Positions 17,441-25,100 of a stretch of DNA of 64,000 nt are shown here, piece by piece. The position numbers were made by a program, and so were the translations under genes. Source of the DNA: Candidatus Accumulibacter propinquus (GTDB lineage Bacteria > Pseudomonadota > Gammaproteobacteria > Burkholderiales > Rhodocyclaceae). The stretch lies in assembly GCA_016714935.1 (NCBI GenBank), contig JADKBU010000003.1, positions 186,001 to 250,000 of the forward strand. Reading direction: 5' to 3'. A model generated the notes under the pieces. The model saw only the letters and a list, made by a program, of their open reading frames with translations, was not told the origin of the DNA and did not search any database. The first letter of the stretch is position 1. Every line of letters begins with the position of its first letter.

Positions 17441-18400
17441 TCAGAGCTCGATCAGCACCGCGCCCCAGGTAAAACCACCGCCAACGCCTTCGAGCAGGAT
17501 CTTCTGTCCAGCCTGAATGCGTCGGTCGCGGACGGCTTCGTCCAGAGCCAGAGGTACCGAGGCCGCCGAGGTATTGCCATGCCGGTCGACGGTGACGATA
17601 ACCTTGTCCATGGGCAGCTTCATGCGCTTGGCGGTGGCTTCGAGAATGCGAATGTTGGCCTGGTGCGGGATCAGCCAGTCGATGTCTGCCGGCGAGATGC
17701 CGGCCGCCCGGCAGCACTCCTCCGCCACCTCGGCCAGAACGCGGACGGCAAACTTGAATACCGCCTGCCCATCCATGCGCAGGAAGGGATCGCCAGTCAC
17801 CTGCCCGCCGCAGACGCTGCCCGGAACCGACAGAATGCCGTGGTGCGCGCCGTCGGCATGCAGGGCGGTGGCCAGGATTCCCGGCTGCTCGGAAGCCTCG
17901 ACCACGACCGCACCGGCACCGTCGCCAAACAGCACGCAGGTGGCACGATCGGACCAGTCGAGAATGCGCGAAAAGACCTCGGAACCGACCACCAGAGCCC
18001 GCCGATGACTGCCAGAACGAATGAACTTGTCGGCAATCGTCAGCGCATAGACGAAACCGCTGCAGACCGCCTGGACATCGAAGGCCGTCGCGCCATGATT
18101 ACCCAGCTTGCTCTGCAGCAGACAGGCCGTGCTCGGGAAGATGTAATCAGGAGTCGAGGTCGCAACGATGATCAGATCCAGATCGGAGGCCGCGAGACCT
18201 GCGCCGGCCAACGCCCGGCGACTTGCCTCCAGGGCCAGATCGCTGGAGGTTTCGCCGTTCTCCGCCAGATGGCGGAACCTGATGCCGGTACGACTGCTGA
18301 TCCACTGGTCGCTGGTTTCAATACCACGGCGAGCCAGATCGTCGTTGCTGACAGCCTCGCCGGGCAGAAAACTGCCGATCCCGGTAATGCGGGAAAACAT
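17441..18400 (-). CDS. fabH: Beta-ketoacyl-ACP synthase III
   Basis: A 319-residue condensing enzyme that starts fatty-acid synthesis from acetyl-CoA and malonyl-ACP. Catalytic Cys is in QAVCSGFVYAL, His in IPHQANIRI and Asn in RHGNTSAASVP, the full Cys-His-Asn triad. The ATG at 18400 begins one base after the plsX stop, indicating coupling. The open frame continues upstream inside plsX but with a poor N-terminus, so I use 18400. Confidence 0.96.
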   Translation of the reverse strand: MFSRITGIGSFLPGEAVSNDDLARRGIETSDQWISSRTGIRFRHLAENGETSSDLALEASRRALAGAGLAASDLDLIIVATSTPDYIFPSTACLLQSKLGNHGATAFDVQAVCSGFVYALTIADKFIRSGSHRRALVVGSEVFSRILDWSDRATCVLFGDGAGAVVVEASEQPGILATALHADGAHHGILSVPGSVCGGQVTGDPFLRMDGQAVFKFAVRVLAEVAEECCRAAGISPADIDWLIPHQANIRILEATAKRMKLPMDKVIVTVDRHGNTSAASVPLALDEAVRDRRIQAGQKILLEGVGGGFTWGAVLIEL

Positions 18401-18401
18401 G

Positions 18402-19415
18402 TTATGCGGTCTCCTGTAGCGGTTGTTGTTGTGCAACGCGTTCGCTGATACGTGCCAGGACACCGCTGCGGGCCTCATCTGCGGCGCGTTCCAGCGCGCG
18501 CGTGAAGGCCAGGGCATCTGCCGAGCCGTGACTCTTGACGACGATTCCTTTCAGGCCGAGGAGAGTGGCACCGTTGTATTGCCGATGGTCCACCCGGTTC
18601 TTGAACCGCTTGAGGACCGGCATGGCGATCAGTGCCGCCAGTTTGGTCAACAGGTTGCGCCGGAACTCCTGGCGGAGAAAGGTGGCCAGCAGTTGCGCCA
18701 GACCTTCCGAGGTCTTGAGCGCGACATTGCCGACAAAGCCATCGCAGACGATGACGTCGGCCTCGCCCTTGTAAAGGCCGTCACCTTCTACGTTGCCGAC
18801 GAAATTCAGGCCCGAATCCCAAAGCAGATCGGCGGCCCGCTTGACCACATCGTTACCCTTGATGTCTTCCTCGCCGATGTTCAGTATCCCCACCGTTGGT
18901 CGATCGCGGTGCTCGATCGCCGAAACCAGCGAAGCACCCATGATCCCGAACTGCAGCAGATGCTCCGGACTGCAATCGACGTTGGCGCCGAGATCGAGCA
19001 CGTGCGTGTGTCCGCCCAGCGTCGGCAGAACGGCGCAGATCGCCGGGCGGTCGATGCCCGGCAGCATCTTGAGGACGAAGCGGGAAATGGCCATCAGCGC
19101 CCCGGTGTTGCCCGCCGATACACAGGCATCCGCCTCGCCGAGCTTGACCAGATTGATCGCCACCCGCATCGACGAGTCCTTCTTGGAGCGCAGGGCCAGC
19201 GCCGGCGATTCATCCATGGCCACCACTTCCGAGGCATGGCGAACGGCAATCCGTCCAACGGCGGCATCCCCCAGGAAGGGACGAATGCTTTCGGCAAGAC
19301 CAACGAGGACGACGCGCACGTCGGGATGATCGCGAACGAAATCCAGTGCCGCGGGAACGGTCACTTGGGGACCGTGATCCCCTCCCATGCAGTCGATGGC
19401 GACGGTAATAGTCAT
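18402..19415 (-). CDS. plsX: Phosphate acyltransferase PlsX
   Basis: A 337-residue protein that makes acyl-phosphate from acyl-ACP for phospholipid synthesis with PlsY. The N-terminus TVAIDCMGGDHGP and later ALTGMLNP-equivalent region LGANVDCSPEHLL are typical of the family. It is first of the plsX-fabH-fabD-fabG block, but a strong intrinsic terminator lies between it and rpmF, so it probably depends on read-through or on a promoter I cannot see in the 69-bp gap. Confidence 0.96.
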   Translation of the reverse strand: MTITVAIDCMGGDHGPQVTVPAALDFVRDHPDVRVVLVGLAESIRPFLGDAAVGRIAVRHASEVVAMDESPALALRSKKDSSMRVAINLVKLGEADACVSAGNTGALMAISRFVLKMLPGIDRPAICAVLPTLGGHTHVLDLGANVDCSPEHLLQFGIMGASLVSAIEHRDRPTVGILNIGEEDIKGNDVVKRAADLLWDSGLNFVGNVEGDGLYKGEADVIVCDGFVGNVALKTSEGLAQLLATFLRQEFRRNLLTKLAALIAMPVLKRFKNRVDHRQYNGATLLGLKGIVVKSHGSADALAFTRALERAADEARSGVLARISERVAQQQPLQETA

Positions 19416-19427
19416 CCGCTGGCAGAC

Positions 19428-19471
19428 AAAAGAAAAGGCAGGCAGTTCACCGATGCGGGGAACTGCCTGCC
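19428..19471 (-). terminator. Intrinsic terminator between rpmF and plsX
   Basis: A perfect 12-bp stem (GGCAGGCAGTTC at 19437-19448 and GAACTGCCTGCC at 19460-19471, 11-nt loop) is followed on the minus strand by TTTTCTTTT. It has all the features of a rho-independent terminator and lies inside what is normally one operon. Confidence 0.8.
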
Positions 19472-19484
19472 CATTCCAGAAAAA

Positions 19485-19664
19485 TCACTCGCCCGAACCC
19501 TTCACCACCTTCTTGCCGCGATAGAAGCCCGACGGGCTGACGTGGTGACGCAAGTGCACCTCACCGGTGGTCGGTTCAAGCGCCAGCGGCAGGCCGCCCA
19601 GCGAGTCGTGTGAACGATGCATGCCGCGCTTGGACGGGGACTTCTTGTTCTGTTGAACAGCCAT
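19485..19664 (-). CDS. rpmF: 50S ribosomal protein L32
   Basis: A 59-residue basic protein beginning MAVQQNKKSPSKRGMHRSHD, the typical proteobacterial L32 N-terminus. The downstream part lacks a zinc-binding Cys set, as in other C-minus L32 proteins. The ATG at 19664 is preceded by AGGAG. It lies between yceD (24-bp gap) and a terminator before plsX. Confidence 0.96.
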   Translation of the reverse strand: MAVQQNKKSPSKRGMHRSHDSLGGLPLALEPTTGEVHLRHHVSPSGFYRGKKVVKGSGE

Positions 19665-19688
19665 GACCAACTCCTAAAAACTAATTCA

Positions 19689-20180
19689 TTAAGCCTTGCC
19701 GTGCAGGCCGGCCAACACCGAAAAGGGCGATACCTTCGCAGATTCCTGCCCACCGCCGGGCAGCATGCAGTCCGCATGTCGCGCCACGGAGGGCAGCGCC
19801 AGAAGAATCTCGTCCTCGATCAGTACGGCAACATCCAGTTCCTTCGCATGCGGCAGGAAGTCCCGGGAGTCATCCTCCAGTTCATCCTGCGTCAGGTCGC
19901 CCTCGTGATCGACGAACTCCAGCAGACTGCGCAACTCCAGCGGGTACTCGACCGGCTCAAGACAACGTTGACAGCAGAGAGACAAGACACCATCCACCTC
20001 CACCAGCAACTGTGGCCTGTTCGACAATCCGATCGCACCCGCGATCCGGTACACCAGACTGCCGGCCGTATCGGTCAACAGGTCATGCAGTCGACGCAGC
20101 GACACGACCGGCAACTCGCCTTGCAGCGAACCGCCCTCGCGTCCAAAAACCTGGCTGTCAATAACAACGCGTCGCGACAT
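19689..20180 (-). CDS. yceD: YceD family protein (DUF177, 23S rRNA accumulation protein)
   Basis: A 163-residue protein of the YceD/DUF177 family, implicated in 23S rRNA accumulation and usually encoded before rpmF. The conserved CCQRC segment and the EDEILLALP motif are present, and the end FSVLAGL is typical. There is no Shine-Dalgarno sequence before the ATG; instead a strong promoter ends only 9 bp upstream, so the mRNA is probably leaderless or nearly so. The first residues align with the family, so a later start is unlikely. Confidence 0.9.
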   Translation of the reverse strand: MSRRVVIDSQVFGREGGSLQGELPVVSLRRLHDLLTDTAGSLVYRIAGAIGLSNRPQLLVEVDGVLSLCCQRCLEPVEYPLELRSLLEFVDHEGDLTQDELEDDSRDFLPHAKELDVAVLIEDEILLALPSVARHADCMLPGGGQESAKVSPFSVLAGLHGKA

Positions 20181-20189
20181 AAGGGGCGC

Positions 20190-20218
20190 ATGATATTATT
20201 TTCGGCTTTTGAAGTCAA
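20190..20218 (-). promoter_or_regulatory. Strong sigma-70 promoter of yceD-rpmF
   Basis: On the minus strand TTGACT (20213-20218) and TATCAT (20190-20195) are separated by exactly 17 bp of AT-rich DNA. Transcription should begin near 20183, about 3 nt before the yceD ATG. Confidence 0.75.
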
Positions 20219-20307
20219 AGCAGCGACAGTAGAAAATCGGTTATTTGCTGTTTTTTCCGTTTGCCCAACCTGCCTTCCAGCCTGTTCACGATGTGGTCGA
20301 CCCGCCA

Positions 20308-20892
20308 ATGCCCAAGCCTGCGCTGATTCTCGCCTCGACCTCCCCCTTCCGACGCGAACTGCTCGCCCGTCTGGGCCTGCCGTTCGAAACCGCAAACCCA
20401 GGCGTCGACGAGACGATGTTGCCGGATGAACGACCCGAAGCTGGCGCGCTCCGCCTGTCGCAGGCGAAGGCCGAAGCGGTCGCCAGTGCGTACCCCGAAG
20501 CCCTGATCATCGGCAGCGACCAGGTGGCCTGTCTTGATGGTCAGGTCTTCGGCAAGCCTGGAAACCACGCCAACGCCGTGCGCCAGTTGCGGGCGATGCG
20601 GGGTCGCAGCGTCAATTTCTTCACCGGCCTTTGCCTCCTCGACGCCAGCAGTGGCAGGTCCCATCTGCGAGGCGTGCCGACCCTGGTCACCTTCCGCGAC
20701 CTGACCGACGCGGAAATCGACGCTTACCTGCGCAAGGAACAGCCGTACAACTGTGCCGGCAGCGCCAAGTCGGAAGGCCTGGGAATTGCCCTGATTGCCC
20801 GGATCGATGGCGAAGACCCCAACGCACTGATCGGCCTGCCGCTGATCGCGCTCTGCGACCTGCTGCGAATCGAGAACGTCTCTGTATTCTGA
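20308..20892 (+). CDS. Maf-like nucleotide pyrophosphatase (YceF group)
   Basis: A 194-residue Maf/Ham1-fold protein. LASTSPFRRELL (residues about 8-19) is the N-terminal nucleotide-binding signature, GSDQVACLDG carries the catalytic Asp, and NCAGSAKSEGLG is the Maf C-terminal signature. Members of the YceF group hydrolyse modified nucleotides such as 7-methyl-GTP. Divergent from yceD with a 127-bp shared promoter region, as in many proteobacteria. The ATG at 20308 gives the normal N-terminus. Confidence 0.9.
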   Translation: MPKPALILASTSPFRRELLARLGLPFETANPGVDETMLPDERPEAGALRLSQAKAEAVASAYPEALIIGSDQVACLDGQVFGKPGNHANAVRQLRAMRGRSVNFFTGLCLLDASSGRSHLRGVPTLVTFRDLTDAEIDAYLRKEQPYNCAGSAKSEGLGIALIARIDGEDPNALIGLPLIALCDLLRIENVSVF

Positions 20893-20917
20893 CCCAGACC
20901 CGGCGCCCTCGCGCCCA

Positions 20918-21637
20918 GTGCAAGCGCCCAGGACCGGCAGACTTTATCTGATCCCGGTGCCGCTCGGGCAAACGCCGATCGCTGTTGCCCTGCCGCAATC
21001 GGTGCGGGCGTGCGCGCAGCGACTCAGCCATTTCGTCGCCGAGAACGCCAAGGCAGCGCGCGCCTTCCTGAAAGCGCTACCGTCCGACTGGCCACTGCAA
21101 CAGATCGAGATCCAGGAGCTCAACGAACACACCGCGGCCAGCGCCCTCCCGCAACTGCTGGCGCCGACGCTGGGCGGAAGCGACCTCGGCCTGGTCTCGG
21201 AGGCAGGCTGTCCGGCGGTGGCCGACCCCGGGGCAGCACTGGTCGCCCTGGCCCACCGGCAGGGCATCCAGGTGGTTCCCCTGGTTGGCCCTTCGGCGAT
21301 CCTGCTCGCCCTGATGGGCTCCGGACTCAGCGGCCAAAGCTTCACGTTTCACGGCTACCTGCCAAGCGGCAGTCAGGAGCGGGAAAAACGCTTGCGTGAC
21401 CTCGAAAAGGAATCGCGGCTGCTGCAAAGAACCCAGATTTTCATCGAAACGCCCTACCGCAACCGTCAGATGCTGGAATCCCTGGTCAACGCCTGCGCCG
21501 CAGGCACGCGCATCTGCGTTGCGACCGATCTCACGCTGGACACCGAGCAGATCACGACACGCCCGGCAGCCGCATGGCGGAGCCAGCCGCTACCCGAAAT
21601 CGCCCGCCGGCCGACCGTCTTCCTGATGCAGGCCTAG
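20918..21637 (+). CDS. RsmI-like SAM-dependent methyltransferase (tetrapyrrole methylase fold)
   Basis: A 239-residue protein of the tetrapyrrole-methylase superfamily. It has LYLIPVPLGQ at the N-terminus, LVSEAGCPAVADPGA matching the RsmI-type SAM pocket (SDAGTPLISDPG), and PLVGPSAILLALMGSG. It is close to 16S rRNA 2'-O-methyltransferase RsmI but shorter and divergent, like a paralogue seen in several betaproteobacteria, so the substrate is uncertain. GTG start at 20918, 25 bp after maf; probably co-transcribed with it. Confidence 0.8.
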   Translation: MQAPRTGRLYLIPVPLGQTPIAVALPQSVRACAQRLSHFVAENAKAARAFLKALPSDWPLQQIEIQELNEHTAASALPQLLAPTLGGSDLGLVSEAGCPAVADPGAALVALAHRQGIQVVPLVGPSAILLALMGSGLSGQSFTFHGYLPSGSQEREKRLRDLEKESRLLQRTQIFIETPYRNRQMLESLVNACAAGTRICVATDLTLDTEQITTRPAAAWRSQPLPEIARRPTVFLMQA

Positions 21638-21657
21638 CGACTGCGCCCCGCGCATGC

Positions 21658-22623
21658 TCAACGAAACAGCGGCCGTCCGGAGCCCAGGAGTGTCCCCAAC
21701 AGCGTACCTGCCACCCCTTGCGTCGAATCGGCACGCAGGCGTTTGGCAAAGCGCTCGGCGATGTTCTCCTTGATCGTGAACTCGACGATCCGGTCGGCCT
21801 TGATCACGTCGCGGGCCACCGAACCAACGGTACCAAAACCATCGGCGAGACCCAGGCGAACGCTCTGACTACCGGTCCACATCAGGCCGCTGAACATGTC
21901 CGGTGTTTCCTTCAGGCGCGGCCCTCGCCCGCGCCGGACGATCTCGATGAACTGCTTGTGAATCTCGCGCAACAAGACCTGCGCGTGCTCTTTCTGTTTC
22001 GCGTCCTGTGGCGAGAACGGATCGAGGAAACCCTTGTTCTCTCCGGCGGTGAGCAGCCTTCTCTCGACGCCGAGTTTGTCCATCGTCCCGGTAAAGCCGA
22101 AGCCGTCCATCAGCACGCCGATCGAACCAACGATGCTGGCCTTGTCGACGTAGATCTTGTCGGCGGCCACGGCAACGTAATAGCCGCCGGAAGCACACAG
22201 ATCCTCGACCACGACGTAGAGCGGAATCTGCGGGTGCTTGGTGCGCAAGCGACGAATTTCGTCGTGCACCAGTCCGGCCTGAACCGGGCTGCCGCCCGGG
22301 CTGTTGACCCGCAGAATGACGCCGGCAGTGCCCTTGTCAGCGAAGGCCGCCTGCAGCGCGTCGTTGATGTTCTGGGCACTGCCCTCGCCCTGCGCCTCGA
22401 TCGTGCCATGCAGATGGATGACCGCCGTATGACGGCCGTCGGCAAGCTGCTCGGAACCGCCCCAATCGACCACCAGGACCAGCACCGCGACCAGATACGA
22501 CAAGCCCGCGAGCTTGAAAAAGATTCCCCAGCGCCGCTTCGCCCGCTGCTCGTGCAAGGCGGCAAAAGCGACCTTCTCCAGCAACTGCCGTTCCCAGGGT
22601 GGTGCTTCTTCAGGGGTACTCAA
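21658..22623 (-). CDS. sppA: S49 family signal peptide peptidase SppA-like
   Basis: A 321-residue membrane-anchored peptidase. A single membrane helix lies at residues about 36-54, then the S49 core: ILRVNSPGGSP, catalytic Ser in LCASGGYYVA, and a Lys-containing KASIVGSIGV segment. It is a single-domain, short SppA of the betaproteobacterial type, expected to degrade leftover signal peptides on the periplasmic side. The start is TTG at 22623 with only a weak ribosome site. It is last of the rluC-HAD-Rieske-sppA run. Confidence 0.9.
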   Translation of the reverse strand: MSTPEEAPPWERQLLEKVAFAALHEQRAKRRWGIFFKLAGLSYLVAVLVLVVDWGGSEQLADGRHTAVIHLHGTIEAQGEGSAQNINDALQAAFADKGTAGVILRVNSPGGSPVQAGLVHDEIRRLRTKHPQIPLYVVVEDLCASGGYYVAVAADKIYVDKASIVGSIGVLMDGFGFTGTMDKLGVERRLLTAGENKGFLDPFSPQDAKQKEHAQVLLREIHKQFIEIVRRGRGPRLKETPDMFSGLMWTGSQSVRLGLADGFGTVGSVARDVIKADRIVEFTIKENIAERFAKRLRADSTQGVAGTLLGTLLGSGRPLFR

Positions 22624-22722
22624 GATTTCTGCTCGCCTACTGTAAGCGCCGTGTCAACGGCTCACGAAACTCCCCACTCCCGCAAGCGGCAGTGGGACGG
22701 GGGTGCGCAACGCGCATGCGGT

Positions 22723-23091
22723 TCAGTCCTGGAAGCAGTCCATCACCGTTGGCGTGAAGTACACCGCGCCATCACGTTCTTCGACGGGTACTGGCGTCAG
22801 GCCCTTGCCGTTGCAACGGCCGCCCAGACAACGACCGGATTCCGGCGCATAGAGCGCGCCATGCGTCGCGCAGATCAAGTATAACTTGGAATCGGCGAAG
22901 AATTCATTGGGCTGCCAGTCCAGTTCGATCGGCACGTGCGCGCAGCGATTGAGATAGGCAAACGCACGGCCCTGGTAACGCACGACAAATGCCGGTTCTT
23001 CCGCCCCTTCGCCGGCGACCGTAAACCGGACCCCCGGCCCCCCGTCGACCAGGTCCACCGAACGGCAGATCAGGCGTGCGTGCGCAGCCAT
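22723..23091 (-). CDS. Rieske [2Fe-2S] domain protein
   Basis: A 122-residue stand-alone Rieske ferredoxin. The cluster ligands are C-x-H in NRCAHVP and C-x2-H in ICATHGALY. No oxygenase catalytic domain or membrane segment is present, so it is a small electron-transfer or structural protein of unknown partner. The start lies 22 bp inside the HAD phosphatase gene, so the two are translationally linked. A further C-rich stretch, GRCLGGRCNG, is unusual and could be a second metal site. Confidence 0.88.
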   Translation of the reverse strand: MAAHARLICRSVDLVDGGPGVRFTVAGEGAEEPAFVVRYQGRAFAYLNRCAHVPIELDWQPNEFFADSKLYLICATHGALYAPESGRCLGGRCNGKGLTPVPVEERDGAVYFTPTVMDCFQD

Positions 23092-23726
23092 GCAGACAAT
23101 TCCCCGGGCGTGCGCACCCGCCCCAGCGGTTGCAGTGCGTCCAGCGCCACCGCCGGATGCGCACCGTAGGCCACGGCCAGGGACGCGACGCCGGCGTTCC
23201 TGGCCATCTGCAGATCGTGCGTGGTGTCGCCGATCATCAGCGCCCGCCCGGCGTCGATCGACAACTCCGCCAGCAGTTCTTCGAGCATCTGCGGGTGCGG
23301 TTTCGAAAAACACTCGTCCGCACAACGCGAAGCATGGAAATACCTGCCCAGGCCACTCATGCGCAAGCTGCGATCGAGACCGAGACGGCTCTTCCCGGTG
23401 GCCACGGCCAGCAGGTAACCCGCCTCGGCCAGTTCGCCGATCAACTCCGCCACCCCTGCGAACAACTGCAACTCGTGGTCGTGCGACAGGTAGTGATGAC
23501 GGTAGCGCGCGACCATCTGCGGGTAGCGCTCTTCGGGCAGGGCGGGCGACACGTGCCGCAAGGCGTCGTGCAGCCCGAGTCCGATCACATGCCGCGCCCG
23601 TTCATCGTCCGGTGTCGGCAACCCCAGATCGCGGCAGGCGGCCTTGATGGCGGCGACGATGGCCGCCGCCGAGTCGAGCAGCGTGCCGTCCCAGTCGAAC
23701 ACCAGCAATTCAAATCTTCTCGCCAT
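23070..23726 (-). CDS. HAD family hydrolase, phosphoglycolate phosphatase-like
   Basis: A 218-residue HAD phosphatase. Motif I is VFDWDGTLLDS, motif II Thr is in AVATGKSRLG, and motif III/IV is SKPHPQMLEEL with MIGDTTHDLQMA. A helical cap occupies residues 18-85, as in Gph and PpaX. The substrate is not certain. It starts 17 bp inside rluC and overlaps the Rieske gene, a compact arrangement conserved in betaproteobacteria. Confidence 0.9.
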   Translation of the reverse strand: MARRFELLVFDWDGTLLDSAAAIVAAIKAACRDLGLPTPDDERARHVIGLGLHDALRHVSPALPEERYPQMVARYRHHYLSHDHELQLFAGVAELIGELAEAGYLLAVATGKSRLGLDRSLRMSGLGRYFHASRCADECFSKPHPQMLEELLAELSIDAGRALMIGDTTHDLQMARNAGVASLAVAYGAHPAVALDALQPLGRVRTPGELSAWLRTHA

Positions 23727-24702
23727 AGTCCTGCGTTTCCTTCACCGAAATTCCCTGCAGGAAGCCGTTCAGGGCGGCTGGAAGCGCCGCTTCCAGCCGC
23801 AACTCTGTGCCGTGCAACGGATGTGGCAGGCGCATCTTCCAGGCGTGCAGAAACATCCGCTTCAGGCCTTCCCTGGACAAGGCCTTGTTCAGCGCAAAAT
23901 CACCATATTTCTCGTCGCCGGCGATCGGATAGCCCAGATGCGCGAGATGCACGCGGATCTGGTGCGTTCGCCCCGTCCGCAGTTCCGCTTCGAGCAGACT
24001 GAAGTGCTGCCAGCGCGCGAGCAGCCGGAACACCGTATGCGCCGCCTTGCCCTCCTCGGAAACACGCACCCGCCGCTCACCCGAGGCCTGCAGATACTTG
24101 AGCAACGGCAGCCGAACATTGCGCAGCGGGTCCATCCAGCGGCCGCAGACCAGCACCAGGTAACGTTTGTCGGCGCCCCTCGCGCCGCCGCCGAGACCGC
24201 CGGCACGAAACATCTCGTGCAGCGCCAGAAGCACCGAGCGCTTCTTGCCAAGCAGCAGGACGCCGGAGGTTTCACGGTCCAGCCGGTGTGCAAGTTCGAG
24301 AAAACGCGCCTGTGGCCGCTGTCGGCGCAAGGCCTCGATCACGCCGAAGCTTTCGCCGCTGCCGCCATGCACGGCGATGCCGGCCGGCTTGTCGACCACC
24401 AGCAGGCCTTCGTCTTCGAAGATCACCGGCAGGTGCACCTTCAACTCGGCACCGGCAACGACTTCGTGTTCAGCGACGGCGATGCGCAGCGGCGGCATGC
24501 GCAGCAGGTCACCGCTCTGCAGGCGGTAGGAAACCTCCGCGCGCCGACCATTGACGCGCACCTGGCCGCTGCGCACGATGCTATAGACGTGGCTCTTGGG
24601 CACCCCCTTGCATTTCTTCAGCAGCAGATTGTCGAGCCGCTGTCCGTGCTCATTCTCGGTAATCAGCGTCGTGGTAACGGAGTTTTTGCTAACTTCGGCC
24701 AT
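23710..24702 (-). CDS. rluC: 23S rRNA pseudouridine synthase RluC
   Basis: A 330-residue enzyme with an N-terminal S4 RNA-binding domain (QRLDNLLLKKCKGVPKS) and an RluA-type catalytic domain carrying HRLDRETSGVLLL with the catalytic Asp. RTGRTHQIRVHL is the second family motif. It isomerises uridines in 23S rRNA (955, 2504 and 2580 in E. coli). It diverges from rne, as in E. coli and other proteobacteria. A TATATT element lies just before the ATG, so its mRNA may also be nearly leaderless. Confidence 0.94.
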   Translation of the reverse strand: MAEVSKNSVTTTLITENEHGQRLDNLLLKKCKGVPKSHVYSIVRSGQVRVNGRRAEVSYRLQSGDLLRMPPLRIAVAEHEVVAGAELKVHLPVIFEDEGLLVVDKPAGIAVHGGSGESFGVIEALRRQRPQARFLELAHRLDRETSGVLLLGKKRSVLLALHEMFRAGGLGGGARGADKRYLVLVCGRWMDPLRNVRLPLLKYLQASGERRVRVSEEGKAAHTVFRLLARWQHFSLLEAELRTGRTHQIRVHLAHLGYPIAGDEKYGDFALNKALSREGLKRMFLHAWKMRLPHPLHGTELRLEAALPAALNGFLQGISVKETQDYGEKI

Positions 24703-25100
24703 TTTGAATATACTTCATTCGTTTTGCGTCTTGGGTTGAAAGAGGCGCTGACCCGTGAGACCGTCGAGCGACGCCGAATCTAAAGCCATTGCGACGCACT
24801 TTCCGGCAGGCCTCAGCCGCCTCGCTTGCGCCACCTGCGCAAGATCACTCAACGCCAAACACCTGGTTAAGTACGCTCACCACAAAGTAGCGATACTACT
24901 TGAACTGCGCGCCGAGCACCTGTGGCGTGGCCCAGGCAGATTCCCGAGTCCTTGACGTTGAAGGCCCGACGAGCAGTCGAGTCGGCGAGATACCCCTATT
25001 AGTTGCCTTGCCGGAAAGCCTCTCAGGCATCCCAGCCGCAATTAATCCGTTACTGCCTGCACAAGGCCCTGCCCCCGTGATAGCGCGCGGGAGCCAAAAT
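24703..25100 (+). promoter_or_regulatory. rluC-rne intergenic region with putative rne leader hairpins
   Basis: A 398-bp gap without a convincing gene. Two perfect small hairpins are visible in the rne direction: CTTGCG/CGCAAG at 24825-24843 (7-nt loop) and AAGTAG/CTACTT at 24885-24901 (5-nt loop). In enterobacteria the rne 5' untranslated region is long, folded and cut by RNase E for feedback control; a similar role here is inference. I could not place the promoter. Confidence 0.45.
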
